Source: Clostridium ljungdahlii DSM 13528 (GTDB taxonomy: Bacteria > Bacillota > Clostridia > Clostridiales > Clostridiaceae). Taken from it: a stretch of 64,000 bases of DNA. Of the stretch, positions 35,324 through 44,714 are shown piece by piece. Location: positions 2,914,001-2,978,000 of the forward strand of contig NC_014328.1 of assembly GCF_000143685.1 (NCBI RefSeq), given 5' to 3'. Every line of letters begins with the position of its first letter. Position 1 is the stretch's first letter. The notes below the pieces were generated by a model, which saw only the letters and a program-made list of their open reading frames with translations, did not search any database and had not been told where the DNA came from. A program made the position numbers and the translations under genes.

Positions 35324-36490
35324 ATGATTTTAATAAAAAATGTAGAATTATTTAATCCTAAATCTATGGGTAAAAAAAGTATATTAACCTGTTTTGATAA
35401 AATATCTTACATATCTAAAAAGATAAACTTTCCATCTAATAATTTTCCTACAGTTGAAATAATAGATGGCGATGATTTAATTGCAATTCCCGGTTTGATT
35501 GATCTCCACATACATATAAATGGAGCCGGAGGTGAAGGAGGCTTCAATAACAGAACTCCTGAACTAAACCTTACAAATCTTACTTTGAACGGTATCACTA
35601 CCTGTGTAGGGCTTTTGGGAACAGATGGAATTACAAGAAATATGGGTGGACTTATAGCTAAAGCCCGGGCTCTTGAAAAGGAAGGCATAACAACATACTG
35701 CTGGACAGGGTGTTACTCCGTTCCCACGAGGACTCTTACAGACAGTGTGAGAGGAGATATTGTACTTGTAGATAAAATAATAGGGGCTGGTGAAATAGCT
35801 GTATCCGATCACAGGGACAGTCATCCTTCTGAAGAAGATTTAATACATTTAGCTTGTGAAACAAGAATAGGTGGAATCATTTCAGGCAAATGTGGTGTAC
35901 TTCACATGCATCTAGGAGATGGTAAAAAAGGTATGACTCCTCTATTTGATTTAATAGATAAATCAGACATACCTTTTGAAAACTTGCTGCCTACACATTT
36001 AAATAGAAACAGTTTAGTATCCAAGCAAGCCTTAGAATATTTAAAAATAGGTGGATTTATAGATATAACTACTGGAATTAAAAATGAAGGGGATACTGCT
36101 CAAAGTGCCCCTGAACTCTACAGTAAAATTCTAAAGGAAAATATATCTCCTTATCACGTAACTATGAGCTCTGATGCAGGAGGAAGCATGCCTATATTTG
36201 ATGATAAAGGCAATCTAACAAAATTAACTGTAGGACTTCCATCTACAGATATGGAATCAATAAGAGAGTGTATAAAAATGGGGCTATCTATGGAAGAATC
36301 CATCATTCCTTTCACTTCATCCCCTGCAAAATTTCTAAAATTTGAACATAAGGGCTCTCTCCTTGAAGGTTATGATGCTGATCTAATTTTATTGGATAAA
36401 AAACTAAACATACATACTCTCATAAGTAAAGGTAGAATTATGGTTCAAAATTACAAACCAGTAGTATATGGAACCTTTGAAAACAGTTGA
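35324..36490 (+). CDS. iadA: Isoaspartyl (beta-aspartyl) dipeptidase
   Basis: 388 residues of the amidohydrolase superfamily. Metal site DLHIHINGAGGEGGF near residue 60, the substrate-binding stretch GLLGTDGITRN, a carboxylated-Lys/metal region, HMHLGDGKKGM and the catalytic Asp in MSSDAGGSMP. It releases isoaspartate from dipeptides produced by protein ageing. AAGGATGTG precedes the ATG; 71 bases after birA. Confidence 0.93.
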   Translation: MILIKNVELFNPKSMGKKSILTCFDKISYISKKINFPSNNFPTVEIIDGDDLIAIPGLIDLHIHINGAGGEGGFNNRTPELNLTNLTLNGITTCVGLLGTDGITRNMGGLIAKARALEKEGITTYCWTGCYSVPTRTLTDSVRGDIVLVDKIIGAGEIAVSDHRDSHPSEEDLIHLACETRIGGIISGKCGVLHMHLGDGKKGMTPLFDLIDKSDIPFENLLPTHLNRNSLVSKQALEYLKIGGFIDITTGIKNEGDTAQSAPELYSKILKENISPYHVTMSSDAGGSMPIFDDKGNLTKLTVGLPSTDMESIRECIKMGLSMEESIIPFTSSPAKFLKFEHKGSLLEGYDADLILLDKKLNIHTLISKGRIMVQNYKPVVYGTFENS

Positions 36491-36589
36491 CAGTTAACAA
36501 TTTACAATTAATAAAATTTTGCCTGAAGTCAAAATAAATTTAAAGGATTTTCAACTTTCGCTGAAAATCCTCATTAATTGTGAATTGTC
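36489..36589. terminator. Terminator hairpin inside a small inverted-repeat element
   Basis: Core stem AGGATTTTCA (36544-36553) with TGAAAATCCT (36562-36571). It is enclosed by longer inverted ends GACAGTTAACAATTTACAAT (36489 onward) and ATTAATTGTGAATTGTC (36573-36589). Convergent genes end on both sides. Part of the end sequence recurs near 19650 (CACAATTCACAATTTT). Confidence 0.7.
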
Positions 36590-37293
36590 TAAATTGATAT
36601 TATAACTTCTTCATAAGGAATTATTGTCTTTGCCCTAAGCATTGCATTTTTCACTGCATTTACAATGCCTAAGCAGCATGGTACTTCCATTCTCACTACA
36701 GTTATACTTTTCAAATCATTTTTCTCTATAATTTCAGTTAATTTATCTTCATAATATTTAATGTCGTCTAACTTAGGACACCCTATTGCTGTAATGTGAT
36801 CCTTTATAAATTTTTTATGAAAATCTCCACAGGCATATGCAGTACAATCAGCCGCTACAAGTAACTTTGCATTTCTAAGATAAGGTGCATTGGTATTTAT
36901 AAGCCTTAATTGAACAGGCCACTGTGTTAACTCAGAAGCAGCACTAAAATTTTCTGAATTCTTTTTATCTATATGCACATTTTTATCTGAAGCTCTCTCT
37001 ATCTTTCTAGCTGCTGTACCTGGACATCCACAGGGCATAACTTCTTTCTTTTCCTTTTTTTTAGCCTTTTTAGCAACTAGTTCCTCGTCATAATCCTTAC
37101 TTTCTCTTTCAATTATGCTTATAGCTCCTGTAGGACATTCAGGAAGACAGTCACCAAGTCCGTCACAGTACTCATCACTTATAAGTTCAGCTTTTCCCTT
37201 TACAAGTTCAATAGCACCTTCATGACATGCATTTACGCAAAGTCCACATCCATTGCATTTCTCTTTATTTATATTAACAATTTTTCTTATCAT
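36589..37293 (-). CDS. Ferredoxin-domain protein with conserved C-terminal cysteine region
   Basis: 234 residues. Two 4Fe-4S motifs at the N terminus: CNGCGLCVNACHEGAIEL and CDGLGDCLPECPTGAI. A Lys-rich linker with PCGCPG follows, then a conserved domain with LLVAADCTAYACGDFHKK, AIGCPKLDD and VRMEVPCCLG. This architecture is common in anaerobes; the precise redox partner is unknown. AAGGAGGAG precedes the ATG. Monocistronic. Confidence 0.85.
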   Translation of the reverse strand: MIRKIVNINKEKCNGCGLCVNACHEGAIELVKGKAELISDEYCDGLGDCLPECPTGAISIIERESKDYDEELVAKKAKKKEKKEVMPCGCPGTAARKIERASDKNVHIDKKNSENFSAASELTQWPVQLRLINTNAPYLRNAKLLVAADCTAYACGDFHKKFIKDHITAIGCPKLDDIKYYEDKLTEIIEKNDLKSITVVRMEVPCCLGIVNAVKNAMLRAKTIIPYEEVIISI

Positions 37294-37421
37294 AGTATTT
37301 TCTCCTCCTTACTTTACTGTCTATATTATAATAAAATGCAGTCACAAAATCTGTAACATATGTTACTAAGTCTAAAGAGTAAATAACATATAATAATAAC
37401 TTTTCTTTTAAATGAAGAAAA

Positions 37422-37442
37422 GGAAACGAAAATTTCGTTTCC
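37422..37442 (-). terminator. Terminator of the first tiny Cys-rich peptide gene
   Basis: Perfect palindromic stem GGAAACGAAA/TTTCGTTTCC followed on the minus strand by TTTTCTTCATTT, 23 bases beyond the peptide stop. Confidence 0.75.
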
Positions 37443-37464
37443 TTCCCTACTACTTATTGTACAA

Positions 37465-37554
37465 TTATCTTCTGCATCCACATCCGCAACATAACAATAA
37501 CAGTATTATTATTATTACTACTTCTCTTCCTCTACCATCGTGTCTACATGACAT
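37465..37554 (-). CDS. Tiny Cys-rich membrane peptide 1 (29 residues)
   Basis: ATG at 37554, stop TAA at 37465. The peptide starts MSCRHDGRGREVV, has a pure Ile/Leu run (four Ile, four Leu) and ends CCGCGCRR. AAGGAGGGTTCTTT in front of the ATG is an excellent ribosome site, and a terminator follows. A paralogue with the same plan lies 136 bases upstream with its own ribosome site. Predicted single-pass membrane peptide with five Cys in total (four in the tail). No known family is recognised; loosely reminiscent of tiny sporulation membrane peptides such as YjcZ, but Cys-rich. Confidence 0.75.
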   Translation of the reverse strand: MSCRHDGRGREVVIIIILLLLCCGCGCRR

Positions 37555-37689
37555 AAAGAACCCTCCTTATCTTCCTAAAATAATTCTAAGCTATCTAATT
37601 TCTCATCATTTGCTCTACACTTTATTATATTAATTAAGTTTATAAAGGTTACTGCTAAGTTAAGAAATTTGCTTTTTTAGTATTAGTAA

Positions 37690-37782
37690 CTAGCAACGTC
37701 CACAACCACAACCGCAGCATAGTAATAATATTATTATAATTATTACTACCTCTTTTCCGTAACCCCCACATCTACATGACAT
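37690..37782 (-). CDS. Tiny Cys-rich membrane peptide 2 (30 residues)
   Basis: ATG at 37782, stop TAG at 37690. It starts MSCRCGGYGKEVV, has five Ile and three Leu in a row, and ends CCGCGCGRC. ACAAGGAGGGAAACTTT precedes the ATG. Identical layout to the peptide at 37465-37554, including the leader (GAAGA-AAGGAGGG), so the two come from a tandem duplication with the coding frame preserved although codons differ. The Cys-rich tail could bind metal or form disulfides. Confidence 0.75.
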   Translation of the reverse strand: MSCRCGGYGKEVVIIIIILLLCCGCGCGRC

Positions 37783-38003
37783 AAAGTTTCCCTCCTTGTC
37801 TTCTTTTAATATTTTTATAAATATTTATTGATTCTCACTTTTCATCATCTGTTCTATACTTCTATAATATTAATCAAATTAATAAATGTTACTTTTAATT
37901 TTTGTTAGCGACAATTAGAAATTTGTCTTATTTAAAATATATGATATAGTTATATGTGAAAATGTTTAACTATACCATAAAAATTTGGAGGTACATAATA
38001 CTT

Positions 38004-38831
38004 ATGGACGAATTAGAAATTAATAATAAGTTGCAACAAGCTTTTGATACCTTAATCCCTTATATGCATTACTTTTTTGATGATGAAATAGCCTTTACCA
38101 TGTCAACTACAACTCATTTTTTAAGAGTAGTAAATAGCAAAAACATTAATATGAATGCAAAACCAGGTGATCCTTTAAGACCTACTGGCGCAGCTTATGA
38201 ATGTATAAAAGCAAGAAAACCTATTTCTACTATAGTTCCTAAAGAAACTTTTGGTGTAGAAATAAAAGCTATAGGACTACCTGTAAAGGAAGGTAATGAA
38301 ATCATAGGAAGCATAGTACTCGTAAAAAGTTTGGAAAGACACAATAAATTTGTTGAGATGTCTAAAGTACTGTCAAGTGCAATAGAAACTCTTTCAGAAA
38401 CCTCAAGTGTACTGTCTTCTGACATAGATGAAATGACAAAACATAACGAGGTTTTATTATCAGAAGTAAACGATGCCTCTGATAAAACTAAAAATACAGA
38501 TGAAGTTTTAAATTTTATAAGAAATATAGCATCTGAAACTAATCTACTGGGATTAAATGCATCTATTGAAGCAGCAAGAGCTGGAGATCGGGGAAAAGGA
38601 TTTACAGTAGTAGCAAACCAGATAAGAAAGTTATCTAATTCCAGCAGTAAGTCTATAAACGAAATAAATTCTACATTAACTGAAATAGAAAAATCTGTAG
38701 CCAAAATATCTGAAGGCCTTGCATCAACAAAAGATACTTTCAATAACCAATTCTCCAAAATTCACGAAATAGATTCTTCCATAAATAACTTATCCGAATT
38801 GGTAGACAAGCTTAGAGATTTATCTGAATAA
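38004..38831 (+). CDS. Soluble methyl-accepting chemotaxis-type receptor
   Basis: 275 residues from ATG 38004; an open extension of 16 codons upstream lacks support, though GGAGG is 12 bases before this ATG. No membrane segment. An N-terminal sensor (1-110, [20 protein letters not shown]) resembles small ligand-binding domains of cytosolic receptors; the C-terminal signalling hairpin has [20 protein letters not shown], the CheA/CheW contact. Only a short methylation helix is present. Ends in a terminator. Confidence 0.88.
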   Translation: MDELEINNKLQQAFDTLIPYMHYFFDDEIAFTMSTTTHFLRVVNSKNINMNAKPGDPLRPTGAAYECIKARKPISTIVPKETFGVEIKAIGLPVKEGNEIIGSIVLVKSLERHNKFVEMSKVLSSAIETLSETSSVLSSDIDEMTKHNEVLLSEVNDASDKTKNTDEVLNFIRNIASETNLLGLNASIEAARAGDRGKGFTVVANQIRKLSNSSSKSINEINSTLTEIEKSVAKISEGLASTKDTFNNQFSKIHEIDSSINNLSELVDKLRDLSE

Positions 38832-38839
38832 ATAAATAA

Positions 38840-38865
38840 AACTCAGGAATTTGATTTCCTGAGTT
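38840..38865. terminator. Bidirectional terminator
   Basis: Stem AACTCAGGAA/TTCCTGAGTT with a six-base loop and T-tract, between the chemoreceptor and the convergent DUF815 gene. Confidence 0.88.
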
Positions 38866-38871
38866 TTTCTT

Positions 38872-40251
38872 TTAATTAATATTATTTTTCTCTATAATGT
38901 TATGCCCTTCTATCCAATCTACAAATTGTCTTGCAGTTCTTGCAGAACGTCCATTGTACCAAAGTTCCCACTTAAGAGCCTCTCTATGTAAAGTATCTTT
39001 GTCTATATTTAATTTTCTTCTTTCAGCTATTCCATCTACAATCTGCAAATACTTATTTTTATCTGGAGATACAAATACTACATTTATTCCAAATCTATCT
39101 GCCAGTGAAAGTTTTTCTTGCACACTATCTCCTTCATGTACTTCCCCTTCTGATCCGGAATAGGAAGACATCATTCTCTCATTAAAATATTCTTTTACAA
39201 GATGTCTCCTATTTGATGTAGCATATATTATAATATTAGAGGATTTATTTTCAAGTCCTCCTTCAAGTATAGACTTAAGTGCAGTATAACTTTCTTCATC
39301 ATCCCCAAATACAAGGTCATCTATAAATATAATAAATTTTTCAGGCCTGTTTTTTAATTTTCTTATTATATTGGGAAAATCAACAAGATAAGATTTTGGA
39401 AGTTCAATCATACGAAGTCCTTGAGTATAATATTTATTGAGTATGGCTTTTACCGTGGATGATTTACCTGTACCCCTATCTCCATGAAGAAGTACATTGT
39501 TTGCAAAAAATCCATTTAAAAACTGCAGTGTATTTTCTATTACTATTTGGTGCTCTCTCTCATATCCAATAAGATCTGAAAGATCAATGGGATCTGGATT
39601 TTCAATTCCCTTAAAGCAGCCTTTGCCCTCAATATGTTCCCACATAAAAGCCCTGTAACGAGCAAAAATTCCACAACCATAGTGATTATGAAAATCTTGA
39701 ATATCATCTACACATTCATCCCAGCTACCGCTATTATAAATTTTTTCTTTTATGTCTCTTACATACCCTGGACTATTTATTCCTTGAAAATCAAGTTCTG
39801 TTTTCCACTCCGGTAATCTCTCTACTACATGTTTTAATTTACTGTCAGAAATATACTTTAACACACTTTCCTTTACATCTGTGGAAGTTAATTTAGCAAT
39901 ACAACAAAGATTTCTTAAATCGTTTTTAGCAGCTTCCTTAATTACATCATTTTTCTTTTTTAATTCTTTGTTTTCAGCTTTCATGGAAAATGGATTTTCA
40001 TTGAAAATCACTTTATCCATGATATATTCCTGTAGAGAACAATATCCACTGTTTACTAATTTAAAAAAGAAATCATTGTACATGTTTGCAGTGTAACCTA
40101 TATTGATTTTCTCCATATCAATATAGCTTATAAGATTTCTCAAATTTTTTATTACTTCATCTTCAAGTAAATTTCTATAAATAGATACTGAATCAAAAGC
40201 TAGTTTTACATATCTTATTTCAAAAATATTTTTTGAATTTGTGCTTTTCAT
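38872..40251 (-). CDS. DUF815-family AAA ATPase
   Basis: 459 residues from ATG 40251 (GGGGGG-rich site in front; an upstream open extension of 18 codons has none). The N-terminal 190 residues are helical. The ATPase core has Walker A LLHGDRGTGKSST, Walker B FIIFIDDLVFGDDEE, sensor YATSNRRHLV and the arginine-containing NGRSARTARQFVDW. This clostridial/bacterial family is widely conserved and uncharacterised. Confidence 0.9.
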   Translation of the reverse strand: MKSTNSKNIFEIRYVKLAFDSVSIYRNLLEDEVIKNLRNLISYIDMEKINIGYTANMYNDFFFKLVNSGYCSLQEYIMDKVIFNENPFSMKAENKELKKKNDVIKEAAKNDLRNLCCIAKLTSTDVKESVLKYISDSKLKHVVERLPEWKTELDFQGINSPGYVRDIKEKIYNSGSWDECVDDIQDFHNHYGCGIFARYRAFMWEHIEGKGCFKGIENPDPIDLSDLIGYEREHQIVIENTLQFLNGFFANNVLLHGDRGTGKSSTVKAILNKYYTQGLRMIELPKSYLVDFPNIIRKLKNRPEKFIIFIDDLVFGDDEESYTALKSILEGGLENKSSNIIIYATSNRRHLVKEYFNERMMSSYSGSEGEVHEGDSVQEKLSLADRFGINVVFVSPDKNKYLQIVDGIAERRKLNIDKDTLHREALKWELWYNGRSARTARQFVDWIEGHNIIEKNNIN

Positions 40252-40386
40252 AAAAAGCACCCCCCTATGTGTCTTTTTTAGTATATATTTCATTTTAACA
40301 CACAAGGATATGATTTTAAATCATATTGTAAATTCTATGTTATACTATACATGAACTTAAAACTATAGCATATTAGGGGGATAATT

Positions 40387-41205
40387 ATGGATATAACAAA
40401 TTTAAAACTAGAAGACTTAAAAGAAAATTTGAGAAATATTAAAAGTGGAGTAATTGCTTTTTCGGGTGGAGTAGACAGTACTTTTTTGCTAAAAATTGCC
40501 CATGATATCCTTGAAGATAAAGTAATAGCAGTTACCGCTGCTTCATCTACTTATCCTAAAAGGGAATTAGACGAAGCTAAAAAATATGCTAAATCAATAG
40601 GGGTAAGACACCTGATTATAGAATCAGAAGAACTCGACATTAAAGGCTATAAAGAAAATCCTGTAGACAGATGTTATTATTGCAAAAAAGAATTATTTTC
40701 AAAACTAAAAGAAATTGCAAAAGAAAATAATGTAGCTTATGTTTTAGATGGAGCAAATTTAGATGATACTGGAGATTTTAGACCTGGCATGAAAGCAGCT
40801 AAAGAACTAGGCATATTAAGTCCTTTAAAAGAAGCTGAGCTTACCAAAGAAGATATTAGAAATCTTTCAAAAAGAATAGGACTTCCAACCTGGAACAAGC
40901 CTTCTTTTGCATGCCTAGCTTCCAGATTTCCTTACGGAAATGAGATCAACAGTCAAAAACTAAAAATGGTAGAAGATGCAGAGCAATTTCTTATGGATTT
41001 AGGTTTTAAACAAGTTAGGGTAAGACATCACAACGAAATTGCCCGAATTGAAGTTGATCCAGAAGAAAGATCTAAGTTTTTTAATGTAGATATAATGGAT
41101 AAGGTTGGACAAAAATTAAAAGAAATAGGTTTTACATATGTAACCTTAGATCTATTAGGCTATAAAACTGGCAGCATGAATGCTGTACTAAAGGATGCTA
41201 AATAA
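40387..41205 (+). CDS. larE: ATP-dependent sacrificial sulfur transferase LarE
   Basis: 272 residues. PP-loop SGGVDSTFLLK near residue 24, then the LarE pattern DRCYYCKKELFSKL with the sacrificial-type Cys region, and PSFACLASRFPYG. LarE donates sulfur for the nickel-pincer nucleotide of lactate racemase. larA, larB and larC are not in the window, so partners must lie elsewhere or the enzyme has another role. AGGGGGATAATT precedes the ATG. Confidence 0.92.
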   Translation: MDITNLKLEDLKENLRNIKSGVIAFSGGVDSTFLLKIAHDILEDKVIAVTAASSTYPKRELDEAKKYAKSIGVRHLIIESEELDIKGYKENPVDRCYYCKKELFSKLKEIAKENNVAYVLDGANLDDTGDFRPGMKAAKELGILSPLKEAELTKEDIRNLSKRIGLPTWNKPSFACLASRFPYGNEINSQKLKMVEDAEQFLMDLGFKQVRVRHHNEIARIEVDPEERSKFFNVDIMDKVGQKLKEIGFTYVTLDLLGYKTGSMNAVLKDAK

Positions 41206-41210
41206 GATTT

Positions 41211-41452
41211 TCTAATCAAAAAAATCAATTTATACTCCGGATATTTTTTACAACATTTAGCTCAGTTAAATATTGTGATAAGCCTAAGTAAAAAATTCTA
41301 AAAAATCTAAGAACTTTTGAAAACTCGTACCTCAAACAATTCAAAAGTTCTAAGTTTTTACGAATTTTTTACTAAGCCTTATTTACAAAATATTTAAATG
41401 AGCTTCATTATTGTAAAAATATACCTGCGTATAAGTTGATTTTTAAGTTAGA
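41211..41452. repeat. Family 3 long palindromic repeat, copy c
   Basis: About 242 bases with terminal arms TCTAATCAAAAAAATCAATT and GTATAAGTTGATTTTTAAGT, inner arms CTTTTGAA/TTCAAAAG around AACTCGTACCTCA, the same centre as in the 16.9-kb copy. It starts six bases after the larE stop. Confidence 0.7.
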
Positions 41453-41508
41453 AAACATACAATAAAGTATCTCTGTTATACGTTTATTTTTAAGAATACC
41501 ACTGTATG

Positions 41509-41605
41509 AGATTTTCAAAATACCGAACTTTAGACTTGTCAAAAGTTTTTATGGTGCTAAAATTTGTCATTACATTACCTGTATAAGTTAACTTTCAAGC
41601 TAGAA
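41509..41605. repeat. Family 3 repeat, right half only
   Basis: Matches the right half of the 16.9-kb copy (GATTTTCAAAATACC..., GTATAAGTTAACTTTCAAGC) without a left partner. Ends 11 bases from the asnB stop. With copy c it fills the 410-base larE-asnB gap. Confidence 0.55.
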
Positions 41606-41615
41606 ACTCTATTTT

Positions 41616-43457
41616 TTAAAATTCTATCTTGATATTATACTCTTTAAGCCATGTATTTACCTGAATAAGATATGCAAGAAGCTGTGGTCCTCTCATAAGT
41701 TGGCCAAACCAAGGTGCTTTAAAAGAAGATCCTCCTGTATCTATTAATGTCTTAACTGATTTTTTATCTATAAGCGGCAAAATAGGAGAACTCTTGTCTT
41801 TCATAATATCTGACATCCGTTTTGTAACTATTTTTGTATATTCAGGGTTATGAGTTTTTGGGTAAGGGCTCTTTTTCCTTTCAACAATTTCCTTTGGCAG
41901 TATTCCTTCTAGTGCCTTTCTCAGTAAGCCCTTTTCTCTTCCTTTATAAAATTTTATCTCTGGTGGTATATTAAAAGCATACTCTACCAATCTATAATCT
42001 GCAAAAGGTACTCTAACCTCCAAACTATTAGACATACTCATACGATCTTTTCTATTTAAAAGTGTTATCATAAACCATTTTATATTTAAATAAAATAATT
42101 CTCTCATTCTGTACTCTAATTTGGATTCACCATCTATGTGAGGCACCTGTTTTATACTACTTTTATATTGTTCATTTAAATATTCCTCCAAATCAAGTGC
42201 CTTTAATTCATCAGACAATATTTCCTTTCTTGAATTAATAGATTTTGACCATGGAAAAGTATCTGCATTAATGTCTTCAGGTCTTCTATACCACGGATAT
42301 CCTCCAAAAATTTCATCTGCACATTCACCTGACAGTGCAACTGTATTGTCTTTCCTTATTTCCTTGCAAAAAAGATATAGTGAGGAATCAATGTCTGCCA
42401 TTCCAGGCAAATCGCTAGCTCTTACAGAATCATAAAGGGCATCTGCTAAATCAGAGCTTGTATTTATAATCCCATGATGAACACTTTTTATATAATCCGA
42501 CATTTTTAATGCCCAGACTCTATCTGGTGTAGGTTCAAAAGAATTTGCTTTAAAATATTTGTCATTATCTTCATAATCAATAGAGTAGGTATTTAAAGTC
42601 TTTCCTTGTTTTTTAAACTCTGCTGCAGCTACTGTAGATATAACACTAGAATCAAGTCCTCCTGAAAGCAGTGTACAAACGGGTACATCTGCTACAAGCT
42701 GTCTCTTAATGGCATCTACAAGCAGTGTTTTTACATGCTGAGCCGTTGTTTCTGTATCTTCATTGTGAATTTTACACTGTGGTTTCCAGTATTCTCGCAG
42801 CTTAATACCATATCTATCATATAGAACATAATTAGCAGGTGGTACTTCATATATACCTTTAAATACACCTCCACCCAAAGATCTAGCAGGTCCAAGGGCA
42901 AATATTTCAGTCAGGCCATCCCTATCAACTACAGGTTCAATAAAGGGATGGGCCAGTAATGTTTTTATTTCTGAACCAAATATAAGTGAATTATCTTTTA
43001 CTGTATAAAATAGTGGTTTTACTCCTAATGGATCTCTTGCCATAAATATCTGATTTTTACTTTCATCCCATATTGCAAAAGCATATATTCCATTTATATG
43101 TTTCAAACAATTTATTCCCCAATGGATGTAACTGGTTAGAAGTACCTCTGTATCAGAATAGGATTTGAAAGAATAATTTTCTTTTACAAGTAACTTTCTT
43201 AAATCCTCAGTATTATAAAGTTCTCCATTGTATACAATAATATATCTCCTGCCACCTACACTTTTTGACATAGGCTGTGCACCACCAGAAGGATCCACAA
43301 CTACAAGTCTTCTGTGTCCTAAGAGTGCATTTTTAGAAAAGTAATAGCCTGCATCATCAGGTCCTCTTTTCTTTAAAGTATCTGTCATATTTAAAATAAC
43401 ATCTCTGTTTTTGGAAATGTCCTCTTTTAAATTAATCCATCCTGCAATTCCACACAT
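41616..43457 (-). CDS. asnB: Asparagine synthase (glutamine-hydrolysing)
   Basis: 613 residues. Catalytic Cys2 of the glutaminase domain (MCGIAGWIN), GHRRLVVVD and the synthetase PP-loop TLLSGGLDSSVIS; also LSGECADEIFGGYPWYR and the C-terminal LEVRVPFADYRLVEYAF. It converts aspartate, glutamine and ATP to asparagine. GGAGGCGG precedes the ATG. A full family 1 repeat lies in its upstream region in the same orientation. Confidence 0.95.
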   Translation of the reverse strand: MCGIAGWINLKEDISKNRDVILNMTDTLKKRGPDDAGYYFSKNALLGHRRLVVVDPSGGAQPMSKSVGGRRYIIVYNGELYNTEDLRKLLVKENYSFKSYSDTEVLLTSYIHWGINCLKHINGIYAFAIWDESKNQIFMARDPLGVKPLFYTVKDNSLIFGSEIKTLLAHPFIEPVVDRDGLTEIFALGPARSLGGGVFKGIYEVPPANYVLYDRYGIKLREYWKPQCKIHNEDTETTAQHVKTLLVDAIKRQLVADVPVCTLLSGGLDSSVISTVAAAEFKKQGKTLNTYSIDYEDNDKYFKANSFEPTPDRVWALKMSDYIKSVHHGIINTSSDLADALYDSVRASDLPGMADIDSSLYLFCKEIRKDNTVALSGECADEIFGGYPWYRRPEDINADTFPWSKSINSRKEILSDELKALDLEEYLNEQYKSSIKQVPHIDGESKLEYRMRELFYLNIKWFMITLLNRKDRMSMSNSLEVRVPFADYRLVEYAFNIPPEIKFYKGREKGLLRKALEGILPKEIVERKKSPYPKTHNPEYTKIVTKRMSDIMKDKSSPILPLIDKKSVKTLIDTGGSSFKAPWFGQLMRGPQLLAYLIQVNTWLKEYNIKIEF

Positions 43458-43543
43458 AAGAAGCCGCCTCCGAATAAATATTATTAATGTACATATAATT
43501 TAATCTATGATTTAAAAAATGTATATGTGAATGAATTTTTCTA

Positions 43544-43730
43544 TTTATCCGATGACTACCTGCTCTAATACTTCCACTTATCCAAGTGTATGTTGCGAGC
43601 AGCTACGTCCCTGAATAACGATTTTTCCTAAAGGATAACGTCTTCTAAGTGCTAAAAAAGCACTTAGAAGATTGTTAATAAGCACCAGGTGGAGTTAAAA
43701 CTCCATCTGATGCCAAGAACTCTGTTTATC
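43544..43730 (-). repeat. Family 1 RNA-like repeat, full copy B
   Basis: 187 bases, 86 bases upstream of asnB and on its strand. Stems: TCTTCTAAGTGCT/AGCACTTAGAAGA (13 bp), GGAGTT/AACTCC, CTGCTC (minus strand of 43597-43602) with GAGCAG (minus strand of 43560-43565), CACTT/AAGTG. Boxes AGGGACGTAGCT and GTAGTCATCGGATAA are shared with the 15.8-kb copy while the helix between them differs in sequence but keeps pairing. Confidence 0.65.
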
Positions 43731-43753
43731 GAAGGCAACAATTTTCAATTACT

Positions 43754-44611
43754 CTAATTTAATGTTTCAAAAGTGTATCCTTTTGACTTTAAATACTGTA
43801 TTACTTCAGGAAGAGCTTGTACTGTTGTCGCCTTTGTAGCGGCATCATGCATCAAAACTACTACAGTATCATCATTACTATATTTTCTAAGTTCATTCAA
43901 TAAAACGTCCACAGGAACATTATTTCTCATAGCATCTCCAATCCAATCATTCCAATCCACATAATGATATCCTGCTTTTGTAACTGCATCTTTAAAAGGA
44001 TTCAAATTCAAATGACGTGTATTGAAGGAACCACCTGGAAACCTTACTAGTTTTAAATTGTAATCTTTTCCTACTATGGACTTAATTACTGTATCACATC
44101 TATTTATGTCATCTACAAATACTGATGGATCTTCTCTATATTTAAGTTCATGGCTATAAGTATGATTTCCAACTACATGTCCTTCTTTTACTTCTTCTTT
44201 TACCAACTCCTTATTTCTCTCAGCATTTTGTCCAATTAAAAAGAAAGTTGCCTTTATATTATTTTGCTTCAATATTGAAAGTATTTTTAAAGTATTTGGG
44301 GAAGGACCATCATCAAAAGTTAAATAAGCCACTTTCTTTCCATCTGTTCTCTTGGTTTTCCAAGGCATATACGCTCCTGCAGGCTGCTTTGTTGTAAATC
44401 TTTGTTTTAGTTCATCCTGCTGCTTTTCTTCAGCGCTTTTCTGATGCTCTACTTTATTAGAAGTAGTTACTACTGCATGTTTTTTATATGCAACTTTAGT
44501 TCCTATAAAAAATGCCCAACCAAAAATACATAAGAAAAGGATTCCTATAATTATACTGTTTCTTTTCTTGATGATTCTATTTTTTTTAATTCTGTCCTCA
44601 TATTTATTCAT
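43754..44611 (-). CDS. Polysaccharide deacetylase (NodB-homology) protein
   Basis: 285 residues from ATG 44611 (GGGAG in front). A membrane anchor lies at about 15-38, then a Lys/Gln-rich stalk, then the NodB domain: TFDDGPSPNTLKIL (motif 1, metal Asp), GNHTYSHELK (motif 2, two His), RFPGGSFNTR (motif 3), DWNDWIGDA and VVLMHDAATK. It probably deacetylates peptidoglycan GlcNAc or MurNAc on the outer face. Confidence 0.92.
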   Translation of the reverse strand: MNKYEDRIKKNRIIKKRNSIIIGILFLCIFGWAFFIGTKVAYKKHAVVTTSNKVEHQKSAEEKQQDELKQRFTTKQPAGAYMPWKTKRTDGKKVAYLTFDDGPSPNTLKILSILKQNNIKATFFLIGQNAERNKELVKEEVKEGHVVGNHTYSHELKYREDPSVFVDDINRCDTVIKSIVGKDYNLKLVRFPGGSFNTRHLNLNPFKDAVTKAGYHYVDWNDWIGDAMRNNVPVDVLLNELRKYSNDDTVVVLMHDAATKATTVQALPEVIQYLKSKGYTFETLN

Positions 44612-44649
44612 CAGTTCCATCTCCCTAATAAAATTCTAATGTCATACAT

Positions 44650-44714
44650 CATTTGAAAGAAAATAACAAGTCAAATAGGCTAGCATACTGACTAGATATT
44701 TCTTTGAAAATGCC
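44650..44714. mobile_element. Family 2 MITE-like element, short copy
   Basis: 65 bases: CATTTGAAAGAAAATAACAA at the left, AGGCTAGCATACTGACTAG inside and TTTCTTTGAAAATGCC at the right. Identical plan to the 21.7-kb copy but with the core excised between AGTCAAA and TAGGCTAG. Confidence 0.65.

Noticed and set aside
37412..37633. 73-codon plus-strand ORF rich in His, Pro and Asn
   Set aside because: It is the complement of the first tiny Cys-rich peptide gene and its flanks; it has no ribosome site and its composition reflects the antisense of Ile/Cys codons.
43458..43753. T-box before asnB
   Set aside because: No T-box core. The structured DNA here is a family 1 repeat that also occurs before unrelated genes.
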